Shown: in pieces, positions 26,704 through 35,308 of the stretch
Numbering within the stretch: the stretch's first letter is position 1
Layout: every line of letters starts with the position of its first letter
Source: an uncultured Pseudomonadota bacterium
GTDB taxonomy: Bacteria; Pseudomonadota; Gammaproteobacteria; Steroidobacterales; Steroidobacteraceae
DNA: 64,000 nucleotides
Direction: 5' to 3'
Assembly: GCA_903862885.1 (NCBI GenBank)
Contig: CAIOZU010000028.1
Location: forward strand, 1-64,000
Notes under the pieces: generated by a model
Seen by the model: only the letters and a program-made list of their open reading frames with translations
What the model was told of the DNA's origin: nothing
Databases searched by the model: none
Position numbers and translations under genes: made by a program

Positions 26704-26733
26704 TGAGTGGGCTTCGGTTGAGTGGGCTTCGGT
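26704..26733. repeat. 15-base tandem repeat, two copies
   Basis: TGAGTGGGCTTCGGT occurs twice in a row (26704-26718 and 26719-26733), followed by a partial third copy. It sits just upstream of the hypothetical gene start on the minus strand. If that gene began further upstream the repeat would encode a PKPT-type leader. It may simply be replication slippage. Confidence 0.8.
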
Positions 26734-26945
26734 GAGTGGGTCGCAGATGGCAAGGGCCGTCAGAGAAATCCGATAGCCACAGATATAATTTAGCATACCC
26801 GGTCACATTATGTTAAGTCGGCACTGAGTGGCCTAGGCGACCCGAACGGATCCACACATGACCAGCTAAATTACGTGTCTAGTGAGTCACTTATACCAAC
26901 TGAGCGGCGTTTTTCTGCCGCTTTCTATGAACCCCACAGGCCGTC

Positions 26946-27833
26946 TCAGCGGCGCAATTCAGTCAGCGCCCAACTCAAGAAAGAACGTACTTCCGGTCGC
27001 GTCCGATCGTCTGAGCGGTGCACCACGTAGTACAGCTCGTCCGACTCAATCTCCGTGTCGTTGATTCTTAGAAAGCGCCCCGGCCGCAGCGCCCGTTCGC
27101 AAACAAAAGTGGGTACTAAAGCGATGCCAAGGCCGCGTTCAGCCGCGCTGACCGCGGCCGGCAACGTATCCACCTGAATGAGCATGTCACTCGGTGCTAA
27201 AGAAATCCCAGAGACGCTCGACCACTGAGTCCATAGGTTGGCGCGTGGCCTATAGACGACTCGTCGGTGCGTCTCAAACAATCGCTGACCAGCTTCTTTG
27301 GCGACTATCGCCACCGAACGGGCGGTGGCAGCAACAAAGCGAGGCCTAAACAATTCGGTAGCGACATGCTCTCCAGGCGGCTGAGAAGCCATGACAATCG
27401 ACACATCCGCTCGCGCATGATGTTCCTCCAGCACCGCCTCATTCGCTTGAATTTCAACATCAATACGTGGCTGTAGCGCGAAAAAACTGGCGAGCCTTGG
27501 AATCAATAACTCGGTTGCTAAAAAAGGCGGTGCCGCAATGCGCAATATTTTCCGGCGTGAGCGTTTAGCCGCCCGATCAATGGCCATGTCTAAGCCCGTA
27601 AGTAACGGATCCACTTCGCTTTGCAAAGCACGTCCTGCATCGGTGAGCTCAATGGCACGTGTCTTGCGAACAAACACTCGCTGTCCTAAGTGCTTCTCAA
27701 GATCCCGTATACGGTGACTGATCGCCGATGGGGTCACAAATAGGGCTTCAGCGGCAGCTTTGAAACTGAGTTCACGAGCGGCGACGGAAAACGCCCGTAG
27801 CCCATCAATCAATGCTTGTCTTGGAATTCTCAT
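26946..27833 (-). CDS. LysR-family regulator, GcvA type
   Basis: About 295 residues from ATG 27833 (MRIPRQALIDGLRAFSVAAR). LSFKAAAEALFVTPSAISHR is the winged helix-turn-helix with the GcvA-subgroup pattern, and the rest is a periplasmic-binding-like effector domain (SAAERGLGIALVPTFVC). GcvA-type proteins often control amino acid or C1 genes. It lies 165 bases downstream of soxG on the same strand and could regulate the sarcosine oxidase operon or answer to its metabolites. The 39 extra bases upstream of the chosen ATG encode no family residues. Confidence 0.85.
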   Translation of the reverse strand: MRIPRQALIDGLRAFSVAARELSFKAAAEALFVTPSAISHRIRDLEKHLGQRVFVRKTRAIELTDAGRALQSEVDPLLTGLDMAIDRAAKRSRRKILRIAAPPFLATELLIPRLASFFALQPRIDVEIQANEAVLEEHHARADVSIVMASQPPGEHVATELFRPRFVAATARSVAIVAKEAGQRLFETHRRVVYRPRANLWTQWSSVSGISLAPSDMLIQVDTLPAAVSAAERGLGIALVPTFVCERALRPGRFLRINDTEIESDELYYVVHRSDDRTRPEVRSFLSWALTELRR

Positions 27834-27998
27834 GGTGATCCATTTGATCGGTCGATATGGCCAGAGTTGCAAGATCCATGCCGCCTGCGCGCCAGCAGCA
27901 TATCAAGGGCTTAGCCTTAAAACTGAACGATCCGGGTCAATCGGCGCTTTATCTTGGCACGAGACGGAGACGTGGCGCACCCATCAGCGCCTTAGCGA

Positions 27999-28499
27999 TC
28001 AGACGGTCCTCGGCCCGTTCACACCCAAGCGTTCAACAGCCGACACCCAAGCGTCAGCCACACTGGCACGTACCCACACCACGAAGCCCTGCGCCTCGCG
28101 GACCAGAATCGAGGGGCAGTCAAACAAGGTCACTGCAGCGCAATCCCGATTCCGAAGTGTCGTCTCAAGGTCAACAGTTGAGGCTAACATCCACTCGGCA
28201 GCCTCTCCCTGCAAAGCCATAGCCACCCATTTACCCGTCACGTCCACCCAACTACCCCATTCACTGGCCGCAAGCACTCGGGTCTCCGAAACGGGGCTAG
28301 GCGCCACCAACAGCCATCGCCCTGGCGCAAAATACAGGGTACAGGATCCACCGTCTTCGCGAGACACGGCACCAGGACGACTAGGTAATCCAAGGCTTTC
28401 AACGTCGTCACGGGGGACATTAAAGGCAGCGACCTCCACCAAACGCACAGCCGCGGGCCGCATCCCAAGCGCGCGTTCTAAAAGAAGCGATTCACTCAT
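27999..28499 (-). CDS. soxG: Sarcosine oxidase subunit gamma
   Basis: A 166-residue protein that is the last sox gene here; identification rests on position and the moderate match FAPGRWLLVAPSP with GWCxD-like WVDVTGKW. The gamma subunit is a GcvT-like small subunit of heterotetrameric sarcosine oxidase, which turns sarcosine and oxygen into glycine, 5,10-methylene-tetrahydrofolate and hydrogen peroxide in the cytoplasm. The start overlaps the soxA stop by 4 bases (ATGA). Confidence 0.82.
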   Translation of the reverse strand: MSESLLLERALGMRPAAVRLVEVAAFNVPRDDVESLGLPSRPGAVSREDGGSCTLYFAPGRWLLVAPSPVSETRVLAASEWGSWVDVTGKWVAMALQGEAAEWMLASTVDLETTLRNRDCAAVTLFDCPSILVREAQGFVVWVRASVADAWVSAVERLGVNGPRTV

Positions 28500-31438
28500 G
28501 ATTTAATCCGCTCGCCACTTGGATCGACGTGCACCGTCGCTGTCACTCGAATTAAGGTCTCCTGACCACGCAAAGGATCTCGTGCGACCAAAGTCGCCTC
28601 CTCGATCGCCTGTGCACGGGCGACCAGCGCTAATCCAATCCATTCATTCAAGGTGGGACTAAATACACTTGAGGTGATGTACCCAAGCGGCCGTGTCGAA
28701 GAGGGATCGGTGAGTTGAGCGCCAGCCAAAAAGCTACTGCGCCCATCGAGGGCGCGTACACCCACGAGTCGAGCACGCGTTGATTCGGAGAAAGCGGGTC
28801 GATTCAATAGCGCACGACCCACACATGGGTTACCCAATTGCACAAGACTACCCATGTTGAGATCATCAGGCGTGGTCTCGCCATTTAACTCCGAGCTCAC
28901 CAGATAGCCTTTCTCGACACGCAGAATATCAAGCGCATCGATGCCATACGGTTCAAGTCCCTGTGCCGACAGTGCCTCCCACAGAGCCAACGCAGCGCTA
29001 GGGCCTATGTGCAGCTCATAGGCGAGCTCACCTGAAAAGCTCGCCCGCAGCACGGTGAGTGGCGCCCCAGCAAATTCCCCTCGCGCAAAGTCCATGTGCG
29101 TCAACGCCGCAACCCGTGCATGCCAATCGCTCCCCAATACCTTCTGAATAACCGAACGACTGCAGGGGCCTGCCACCGCAATCACACTCCATGCGTCAGT
29201 GACATCAGTCAGAGTCACTGCACGTCCCGCCCAGTCGACATCACGATAGTGTTCGAAGTGTGACAGCATATGCTCAGCGTGCCCTGAACTGGTCGTCGCA
29301 ATGAAGCGATCCGGGGCCAGACGCAACACAATCCCATCGTCGAGGACCATGCCATCCTCACGTAGATTGACCATATACTTAGAACGCCCAACCTTAATGG
29401 TGCTGGCCTTGGTGAGATACATCGAATCCAAGAACAGCCCCGCCTCAGCACCCACCACTTCAATCTTCCCTAACGTCGAGCCATCAACCATCCCACCCGT
29501 GGTGCGCACCCTACGCGCCTCTGCCACCGCCGCCGTCGCTGCATCCACTCCGTTTGAGAGATAAAAACGTGGTCGCATCCAAAGACCCATCGGGTCAAGC
29601 ACTCCGCCATGTGCAACGTGCCAGTCATGCAGAGGCGTTCTCTTGGAAATCCGCAGCGCAGCACCGACCCGCCATCCCGCCATCGCGCGCATGGTCATCG
29701 GGTGATAGGGTGGTCTCGGTCGACTGAGTCCCACCGACTCAATGGACTCACCTTTGAACTCAGCCAAAATTGCTGCCGCCAACACATTACTGGTTCTGCC
29801 TTGATCCGTACCGACTCCTAAGGTGGTGTAGCGTTTTACATGCTCAATATCGATGAAGCCCTCAGCCAGTGAGGCCCGTAGGTCCGCAACCGTCACATCA
29901 TTTTGAAAATCAATAAACTGCCGTTTCTCCAATGCCTGTGTGCAGGGAGAGCGCCAGTAAGGCATCAGCTGGGGTGCAGGATCTCCCAAGCCCATCGGTG
30001 GACGTGGGCTGTCCAACTTAAAACCCAAATCACTCACCAGAGCGGCTGCGATACGCGCAGCCTCCGTTAGCAGACTCGCCAACTCAAAGCAGCCTGACGA
30101 CGCACCAACCGTCACTCGTCCAGTCGGCTGCTGAGCAGCAGTGAAAGCGCCACTGTCTGCTGCATAATGACGGACCCCGCCTCCCTGTAGACCGGCATGC
30201 ATCGCCGGCGACCATCCGCCACTGGTCAACAATAAATCACACGGCAAGCGTTTTGCCTGACCACTGACCAGATGCTTAATCACCACTCCCGTCACTGCAC
30301 GTCTGCCCTTTGCTGCCACGACCACCGACTGCGACAAACACAGCACACCCGAGGCTTTCAGACTAGCGTAGTGACGTACAGTGGTTGCATCCTGTTCAAG
30401 GACGGTGGCAGGACGCGTATCAATCACCGCTTGCACCGCAACACCCGCTTTGACGAGCCGCGCAGCCGCGGCATAGGCGCGCTGATGATTGGCAAAAATG
30501 ACGGGCCGTCGCCCGGTGAGCGCGCCATAGCGCCGACTTAAGCGTTCAGCGGCTCCCAACAACATCACGCCGGGTATATCGTTATCGACGAAAGCAATCG
30601 GCCGCTCAATAGCGCCCATGGCGATCACCAACCCGCCCGATCGGATACGAAAGACGCCGTTATGACCCGCCAGACCACCGGGTTCACGATGCGCGATATA
30701 AACACCCTCACTGCCCCCCACTAAGGTCGTGTCAGTCAGGGTGCGGACACCCAATGACTCCAGTGTTTTTTGGGTGGTCGCTACCCACGTCGCGGCGGGT
30801 TGTCCATCGATGACCGCGCTCTCAAACTCCAGTTCTCCGCCAATAACCGGTTCGCGCTCCACCAGCAGCACGCGCGCACCTGACTGTGCGGCCACTAAAG
30901 CGGCCGTCAAGCCCGCCGCACCGCCACCAGCCACCAATACATCACAACGCAAGTACTCAACGGACACTGCAGTCGCATCACTCGCGCCGGGAGCCTCTCC
31001 TAAGCCCGCCAGACGTCGAATCAAGGGCTCATAAGTTCGCCATGACGGCCACATAAACGTTTTGTAGTAAAATCCGGCGCCAAAAAATCCGCCGCCCAAT
31101 TGCAATAACGAAGCCACGTCCCAGCGCAGCGAGGGCCAACGATTTTGACTTTTAAGAACTAAACCCTCGCGCAGTTGCAGTTGAGGAGCGGAGACGTTGG
31201 GAATGACCATCGGGGACAGGCCAACGGTCAACAGCGCATTGGGCTCCTCAGGACCCACCGCCAGCAACCCGCGCAGCCGCCGATATTTGATGCTGCGACC
31301 GAGCGCATTCACGCCCTGCGCTAAAAGCGCTGAGGCAGCCGTATCACCGACCTGCGCCTGATACACCCGACCATCAAAGAAAAATTGGATGGTTTTGTCA
31401 GACAATCGCGTACCCACGCGTTTGATCGCAGCCTTCAT
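28496..31438 (-). CDS. soxA: Sarcosine oxidase subunit alpha
   Basis: About 980 residues from ATG 31438, overlapping soxD by 4 bases. Residues 10-75 (IQFFFDGRVYQAQVGDTAA) are the ferredoxin-like domain. VAGGGAAGLTAALVAAQSG near residue 170 binds the dinucleotide, and MGAIERPIAFVDNDIPGVML is the paired disulfide-reductase-type segment. The C-terminal 380 residues are a GcvT tetrahydrofolate domain (FSGELAYELHIGPSAALALW). It is the large subunit of the heterotetramer and carries the folate site. Frames upstream of 31438 lie inside soxD. Family length and domain order are normal. Confidence 0.93.
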   Translation of the reverse strand: MKAAIKRVGTRLSDKTIQFFFDGRVYQAQVGDTAASALLAQGVNALGRSIKYRRLRGLLAVGPEEPNALLTVGLSPMVIPNVSAPQLQLREGLVLKSQNRWPSLRWDVASLLQLGGGFFGAGFYYKTFMWPSWRTYEPLIRRLAGLGEAPGASDATAVSVEYLRCDVLVAGGGAAGLTAALVAAQSGARVLLVEREPVIGGELEFESAVIDGQPAATWVATTQKTLESLGVRTLTDTTLVGGSEGVYIAHREPGGLAGHNGVFRIRSGGLVIAMGAIERPIAFVDNDIPGVMLLGAAERLSRRYGALTGRRPVIFANHQRAYAAAARLVKAGVAVQAVIDTRPATVLEQDATTVRHYASLKASGVLCLSQSVVVAAKGRRAVTGVVIKHLVSGQAKRLPCDLLLTSGGWSPAMHAGLQGGGVRHYAADSGAFTAAQQPTGRVTVGASSGCFELASLLTEAARIAAALVSDLGFKLDSPRPPMGLGDPAPQLMPYWRSPCTQALEKRQFIDFQNDVTVADLRASLAEGFIDIEHVKRYTTLGVGTDQGRTSNVLAAAILAEFKGESIESVGLSRPRPPYHPMTMRAMAGWRVGAALRISKRTPLHDWHVAHGGVLDPMGLWMRPRFYLSNGVDAATAAVAEARRVRTTGGMVDGSTLGKIEVVGAEAGLFLDSMYLTKASTIKVGRSKYMVNLREDGMVLDDGIVLRLAPDRFIATTSSGHAEHMLSHFEHYRDVDWAGRAVTLTDVTDAWSVIAVAGPCSRSVIQKVLGSDWHARVAALTHMDFARGEFAGAPLTVLRASFSGELAYELHIGPSAALALWEALSAQGLEPYGIDALDILRVEKGYLVSSELNGETTPDDLNMGSLVQLGNPCVGRALLNRPAFSESTRARLVGVRALDGRSSFLAGAQLTDPSSTRPLGYITSSVFSPTLNEWIGLALVARAQAIEEATLVARDPLRGQETLIRVTATVHVDPSGERIKS

Positions 31439-31674
31439 GTGCGGGTCCCCAAAAGAATCATCTCTAGGACCTGCCCTGTGGATGGATTGCGGCGTACCTG
31501 CAACCAAGCGCGGCAACCACGTACGTGCTGCCAATACTCCTGGCTGTCATCCACCCGATTGATTCGAAAGTAAGTGGCTGATAACGGATCATCACCCGCA
31601 TTGGGGAGCGTCTTATGAAACTCGAATTCCGACAGCTCTCGAACACCGCAGAAAGGGCAGCTAAGTACCGTCAT
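31435..31674 (-). CDS. soxD: Sarcosine oxidase subunit delta
   Basis: A 79-residue zinc-binding subunit. LSCPFCGVRELSEFEF gives the CPxCG zinc ligands and YWQHVRGCRAWLQVRRN the H..GC..W strand that is constant in SoxD. It forms a small structural subunit of heterotetrameric sarcosine oxidase. It overlaps soxB and soxA by 4 bases on each side, giving tight translational coupling of the operon. Confidence 0.92.
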   Translation of the reverse strand: MTVLSCPFCGVRELSEFEFHKTLPNAGDDPLSATYFRINRVDDSQEYWQHVRGCRAWLQVRRNPSTGQVLEMILLGTRT

Positions 31675-32948
31675 AAACGCACCGGAAACGGACCACGCCC
31701 TGGCTCATCCAACAGATGGCCGCTCGCAAATCGAGACAGTGCATACCCTTTGATTAAGTCAGGCGCCGTACCGGTCGCCACCAGTGTGGCGCACGCAGCC
31801 CCAGAGGCCGGTATCGTTTTAAAACCTCCGTAACACCAGCCTGCATTTAAAAACACATTGTTATAACGCAAGCGATCAATAATGGGACTCCCATCCATGG
31901 TCATGTCATTGGTGCCGGCCCACTGTCTGACAATCTTGACGCCACCGAGCTGCGGAAATAAGTCGACCGCACCCTCCACCACATCCTGCATTCGATCCCA
32001 CGTGCCTTCGCGTGTGTAGGACGGAAAACCATCTAAGTGCCCACCCATGACCAATCCGCCCCGATCGGATTGAGAGATATACGTTTCGCCGTGACCTGGG
32101 AACACGGAAACCATAACGGTGTGTAAAAAGGGCTTGATAGGCTCAGACACCATCGCTTGCAACAAGTGCGTTTCAATAGGCAGTGGCACCCCTAACAGGG
32201 TGCCTATCATGCCGGTGTGCCCGGCGGTTGCAAATAAAATGCGCTCCGCACGCACATAACCGCGATTGGTCTCAACCCCTTGAGCCACCTCAGCCTGCAC
32301 CCGCACCCCTGTAACCTCACAGTCTTCAATAATGTCGACGCCCAGCGCACTGGCCGCGCGGGCATAACCCCAAGCCACGGCATCGTGTCTGACCGTGCCA
32401 CCACGTGCCTGCACTAAGGCCGCGGCCAACGGAAAGCGCCGCGCACGCCGCGGTGCAATCTCAGGATAGCGACGCTCAAGGGCTGCGACATCCAATAACT
32501 CAGCGTCAATGCCCGCCAAGCGCAGGGCATTACCGCGTCTGGCCAGTGCGGGTACCTCATCATCAGATACTGCGAGATCAACGACACCTCGCGGGCTGTA
32601 CATCACGTTGTAGTTGAGATCACGCGATAAGGTGCCCCAACGACGCAGCGCATCCTCATAGAAATAATGGTTTTCCGGCAACAAATAATTAGAGCGGACA
32701 ATCGTGGTGTTACGACCCACATTGCCGTAGCCGACCAAGCGCTTTTCGAGTACGGCAATTCGCTGAATACCATGATCACGTGCTAAGTGATACGCCGTGG
32801 CCAAACCATGACCACCGGCACCCACAATCACCACGTCATAGTGATTCTTGAGTGCGCGTCCAGTCCATAAGGGTTTCCAGTACCCACTACCGGCGAGTCG
32901 TGCTCGCAGCAATGCCCAGGCAGAGTAATGAGGGCTCGCTAAAGACAT
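31671..32948 (-). CDS. soxB: Sarcosine oxidase subunit beta
   Basis: About 425 residues from ATG 32948. YDVVIVGAGGHGLATAYHLA binds FAD, VGRNTTIVRSNY contains the loop around the covalent flavin histidine of related enzymes, and NAGWCYGGFKTIPASG is the C-terminal FAD segment typical of SoxB. The subunit is the flavin centre that oxidises sarcosine. It begins 28 bases after the tetR stop, making tetR the first gene of the run tetR-soxBDAG. Confidence 0.93.
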   Translation of the reverse strand: MSLASPHYSAWALLRARLAGSGYWKPLWTGRALKNHYDVVIVGAGGHGLATAYHLARDHGIQRIAVLEKRLVGYGNVGRNTTIVRSNYLLPENHYFYEDALRRWGTLSRDLNYNVMYSPRGVVDLAVSDDEVPALARRGNALRLAGIDAELLDVAALERRYPEIAPRRARRFPLAAALVQARGGTVRHDAVAWGYARAASALGVDIIEDCEVTGVRVQAEVAQGVETNRGYVRAERILFATAGHTGMIGTLLGVPLPIETHLLQAMVSEPIKPFLHTVMVSVFPGHGETYISQSDRGGLVMGGHLDGFPSYTREGTWDRMQDVVEGAVDLFPQLGGVKIVRQWAGTNDMTMDGSPIIDRLRYNNVFLNAGWCYGGFKTIPASGAACATLVATGTAPDLIKGYALSRFASGHLLDEPGRGPFPVRL

Positions 32949-32976
32949 AGAGCACAACCCCAAGCCAACGCGCACA

Positions 32977-33567
32977 TCACGGTAACACCAGTTTTATGAC
33001 ACGTAGGACCAACTGCTTTCTTCTTTTAAGAGGAAAGCGAGTGGGCTCAAAATGCGCGCCAATCCATAAGCCGTCAATCGCCGCACTTAGCAGAGCCACC
33101 GAATCTTCGAGGGACGCCGGCGTCTTAATTTGACGCCGGCGAACCGCCTCAGTGACCTGCTGCGTGAGACAACGGCGCCATCGAGCGTAGTAATCGCGAT
33201 GCACCTTCGCGAGTACTGGATTATGCATCGCCCCGCCCCACAGACTCAGCCAGACGGCCATGAAGCTTTGCACACCTGGGGCCGGCATCATAAATTCAAG
33301 CGCAGCCCGAACGCGTGGCAGCCCTGGGGCCGCGACTTCCATCGCTGCATCAAGGTCCTTAAAGGACTTAGCCGCCAACCACTGGAAGGTGAATGCGACT
33401 AGCGCATCCTTATCCATAAAATAATGGGTCAGCACACCAATGCTAAAGCCACCCTCTTTGGCAATTTTGCGAATGGTCGCGTGCTCCGGGCCATCCCGTT
33501 GGATAACCCGAACCGCTAATTCGGCCAGTTCCTGACGACGCAGATGGTGGTCTACGATTTTTGGCAT
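32977..33567 (-). CDS. TetR-family regulator, BetI-like
   Basis: A 196-residue repressor-type protein. LAELAVRVIQRDGPEHATIR followed by KIAKEGGFSIGVLTHYF is the TetR helix-turn-helix with the pattern seen in BetI (choline/betaine regulators). The C-terminal domain is helical and probably binds a small ligand such as choline, betaine or a related amine. It reads away from the mttB-like gene across a 180-base control region with an inverted repeat, and is placed to control both transcripts. Confidence 0.85.
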   Translation of the reverse strand: MPKIVDHHLRRQELAELAVRVIQRDGPEHATIRKIAKEGGFSIGVLTHYFMDKDALVAFTFQWLAAKSFKDLDAAMEVAAPGLPRVRAALEFMMPAPGVQSFMAVWLSLWGGAMHNPVLAKVHRDYYARWRRCLTQQVTEAVRRRQIKTPASLEDSVALLSAAIDGLWIGAHFEPTRFPLKRRKQLVLRVIKLVLP

Positions 33568-33653
33568 GGCGGCTCTCTTGGGCTGATCGTGTGCCCGTTT
33601 GCACCCCCGTCTAGCATAGCGCAGAGACCCGCCACGCGCTTAATAATTACGTC

Positions 33654-33685
33654 TGTTATAAAATCCTTAAACGTGTGCTATAACA
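33654..33685. promoter_or_regulatory. Inverted repeat, likely TetR operator with promoter
   Basis: TGTTATA (33654-33660) and TATAACA (33679-33685) form perfect 7-base arms separated by 18 bases. The right arm sits inside TGCTATAAC, which resembles an extended -10 box for the rightward transcript, and the left arm gives the mirror-image box for the tetR-sox transcript. Binding of the divergent regulator here could silence both. This is inference from position and symmetry. Confidence 0.5.
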
Positions 33686-33749
33686 CCGAGGAAGCTGCGA
33701 GCCGCGCTGCACAGCGCGACCACCCGACCCGCTGAATGTGGAGAAATCT

Positions 33750-35303
33750 TTGACTGAATCAAGCGCCATCGCACGAACCCCTCGCGGCCTGTCCCGTGAA
33801 ACCCGCCGGGTCGCGCGCGAGCAAGCGCAGGCGGTCAAACTGCCTTTTATCCGTCGCCAGTTACCGACCATCGATCTGCTGAGCTCGGAAGCAGTTGAAA
33901 TCATCGAAGCCAACGCCGAGACCATCCTAGAGGAAATCGGCATCGAGTTTCGTCGTGACCCGGAATCCTTACGCCTATGGCGCGAGGCCGGTGCCGATAT
34001 CAAAGGCGAACGAGTAAGAATCCCCCGCGGGATGGCCAGGCACCTGCTAAAAACCGCACCGCGTGAATTCACGGTGCACGCTCGAAACCCGCTACGCAGT
34101 GTACGCATCGGCGGCAATGCCACCGTCTTTTCTCCTGTCGGTGGCCCGCCTTTTGTCACTGATCTTGACCGCGGCCGCCGCTACGGTACGCTTGAGGATC
34201 TCCACAATTTCATCAAACTCGCGCATATGGCACCCGCCATTCACTTTTCAGGGGGCAGTACCGTCGAGCCCATGGACATCCCAGCAGGCAAACGCCACCT
34301 CGATGTGCAGTACGCCTTTTTCCGCTATAGCGATCAAGGCTGCGAGGCCACGCCGGAGACCCCCGGGCACGCGGCGGATGCGGTGCGCATGGCCGAATTG
34401 TTATTTGGTGAGGCCTATGTCGACCAACACGCGGTGGTGCTTGGCAATATCAACTCCAACTCACCACTCACTTTTGATGGCCGAATGCTCGGTGCATTGC
34501 GCGTGTTCGCGGCACACAACCAAGGCACCATCGTCGTACCAGCAGTCTTAGCGGGCGCCATGGGTCCTGTGACCGCCGCTGGATGTATGTCGGAGATACT
34601 TGCCGAGACCTTGGCAGGTATGGCGCTGACCCAATTAGTCCGTCCCGGTGCGCCGGTGATCATGGGCTCCTTCGTGGGCGCTATATCGATGCGCACCGGT
34701 GCGCCCACTTTCGGTACGCCTGAAGCAACTCAAATGATTTTTGCAACCGCGCAGTTGGCCAGACGCCTAGGCATCCCCTGTCGCAGCGGTGGCTCCTTGT
34801 GTTCCGCGAAAACAGCGGACGCGCAGGCAGCTTACGAGAGCGCCCACACCCTACTGCCCACCTTATTGGCAGGCGTTAATTTGGTTACCCACGCGGCCGG
34901 TTGGCTCGAAGGCGGACTGGTCGCCGGCTATGAAAAATTCGTTATGGATGCCGATCAACTGGCCATGATGCAATCCTTAGCGGCGGGTATGGATCTTACC
35001 GAACGCGGTCAGGCCCTCGATGCCATTAGAGAAGTCGGTCCCGGTGGTCACTTTTTAGGCTGTGCCCATACCCAAGCGAACTTTGAGTCTGCGTTTTATC
35101 AATCCACTATCGCCGATTATTCATCCTATGAGCAGTGGTCAAGCGAAGGCAGCCTGTCAGCAGAGCAGCGCGCCAATAGGGTGTGGAAAAAAATGCTTGC
35201 TGAGTACCAAGACCCTGGCATTGATCCAGCACACGATGAAGCCATGCTGCACTTTATCCAGACGCGACGTGCACAGCTGTCCGACAGCATTGAAGAGGAA
35301 TAA
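33750..35303 (+). CDS. Trimethylamine methyltransferase (MttB) family protein, non-pyrrolysine
   Basis: About 517 residues of the COG5598 MttB superfamily. IEANAETILEEIGIEF, FSGGSTVEPMDIPAGKRHLD and LPTLLAGVNLVTHAAGWLEG are family blocks. Canonical MttB reads through an in-frame amber codon as pyrrolysine; this frame has none, so it is the non-Pyl type, some of which demethylate glycine betaine or other quaternary amines through a corrinoid protein. No corrinoid protein gene is present. The TTG at 33750 with GGAG at 33740-33743 is preferred; GTG 33738 is the alternative. The next gene starts 5 bases after the stop. Confidence 0.87.
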   Translation: MTESSAIARTPRGLSRETRRVAREQAQAVKLPFIRRQLPTIDLLSSEAVEIIEANAETILEEIGIEFRRDPESLRLWREAGADIKGERVRIPRGMARHLLKTAPREFTVHARNPLRSVRIGGNATVFSPVGGPPFVTDLDRGRRYGTLEDLHNFIKLAHMAPAIHFSGGSTVEPMDIPAGKRHLDVQYAFFRYSDQGCEATPETPGHAADAVRMAELLFGEAYVDQHAVVLGNINSNSPLTFDGRMLGALRVFAAHNQGTIVVPAVLAGAMGPVTAAGCMSEILAETLAGMALTQLVRPGAPVIMGSFVGAISMRTGAPTFGTPEATQMIFATAQLARRLGIPCRSGGSLCSAKTADAQAAYESAHTLLPTLLAGVNLVTHAAGWLEGGLVAGYEKFVMDADQLAMMQSLAAGMDLTERGQALDAIREVGPGGHFLGCAHTQANFESAFYQSTIADYSSYEQWSSEGSLSAEQRANRVWKKMLAEYQDPGIDPAHDEAMLHFIQTRRAQLSDSIEEE

Positions 35304-35308
35304 GCAGA

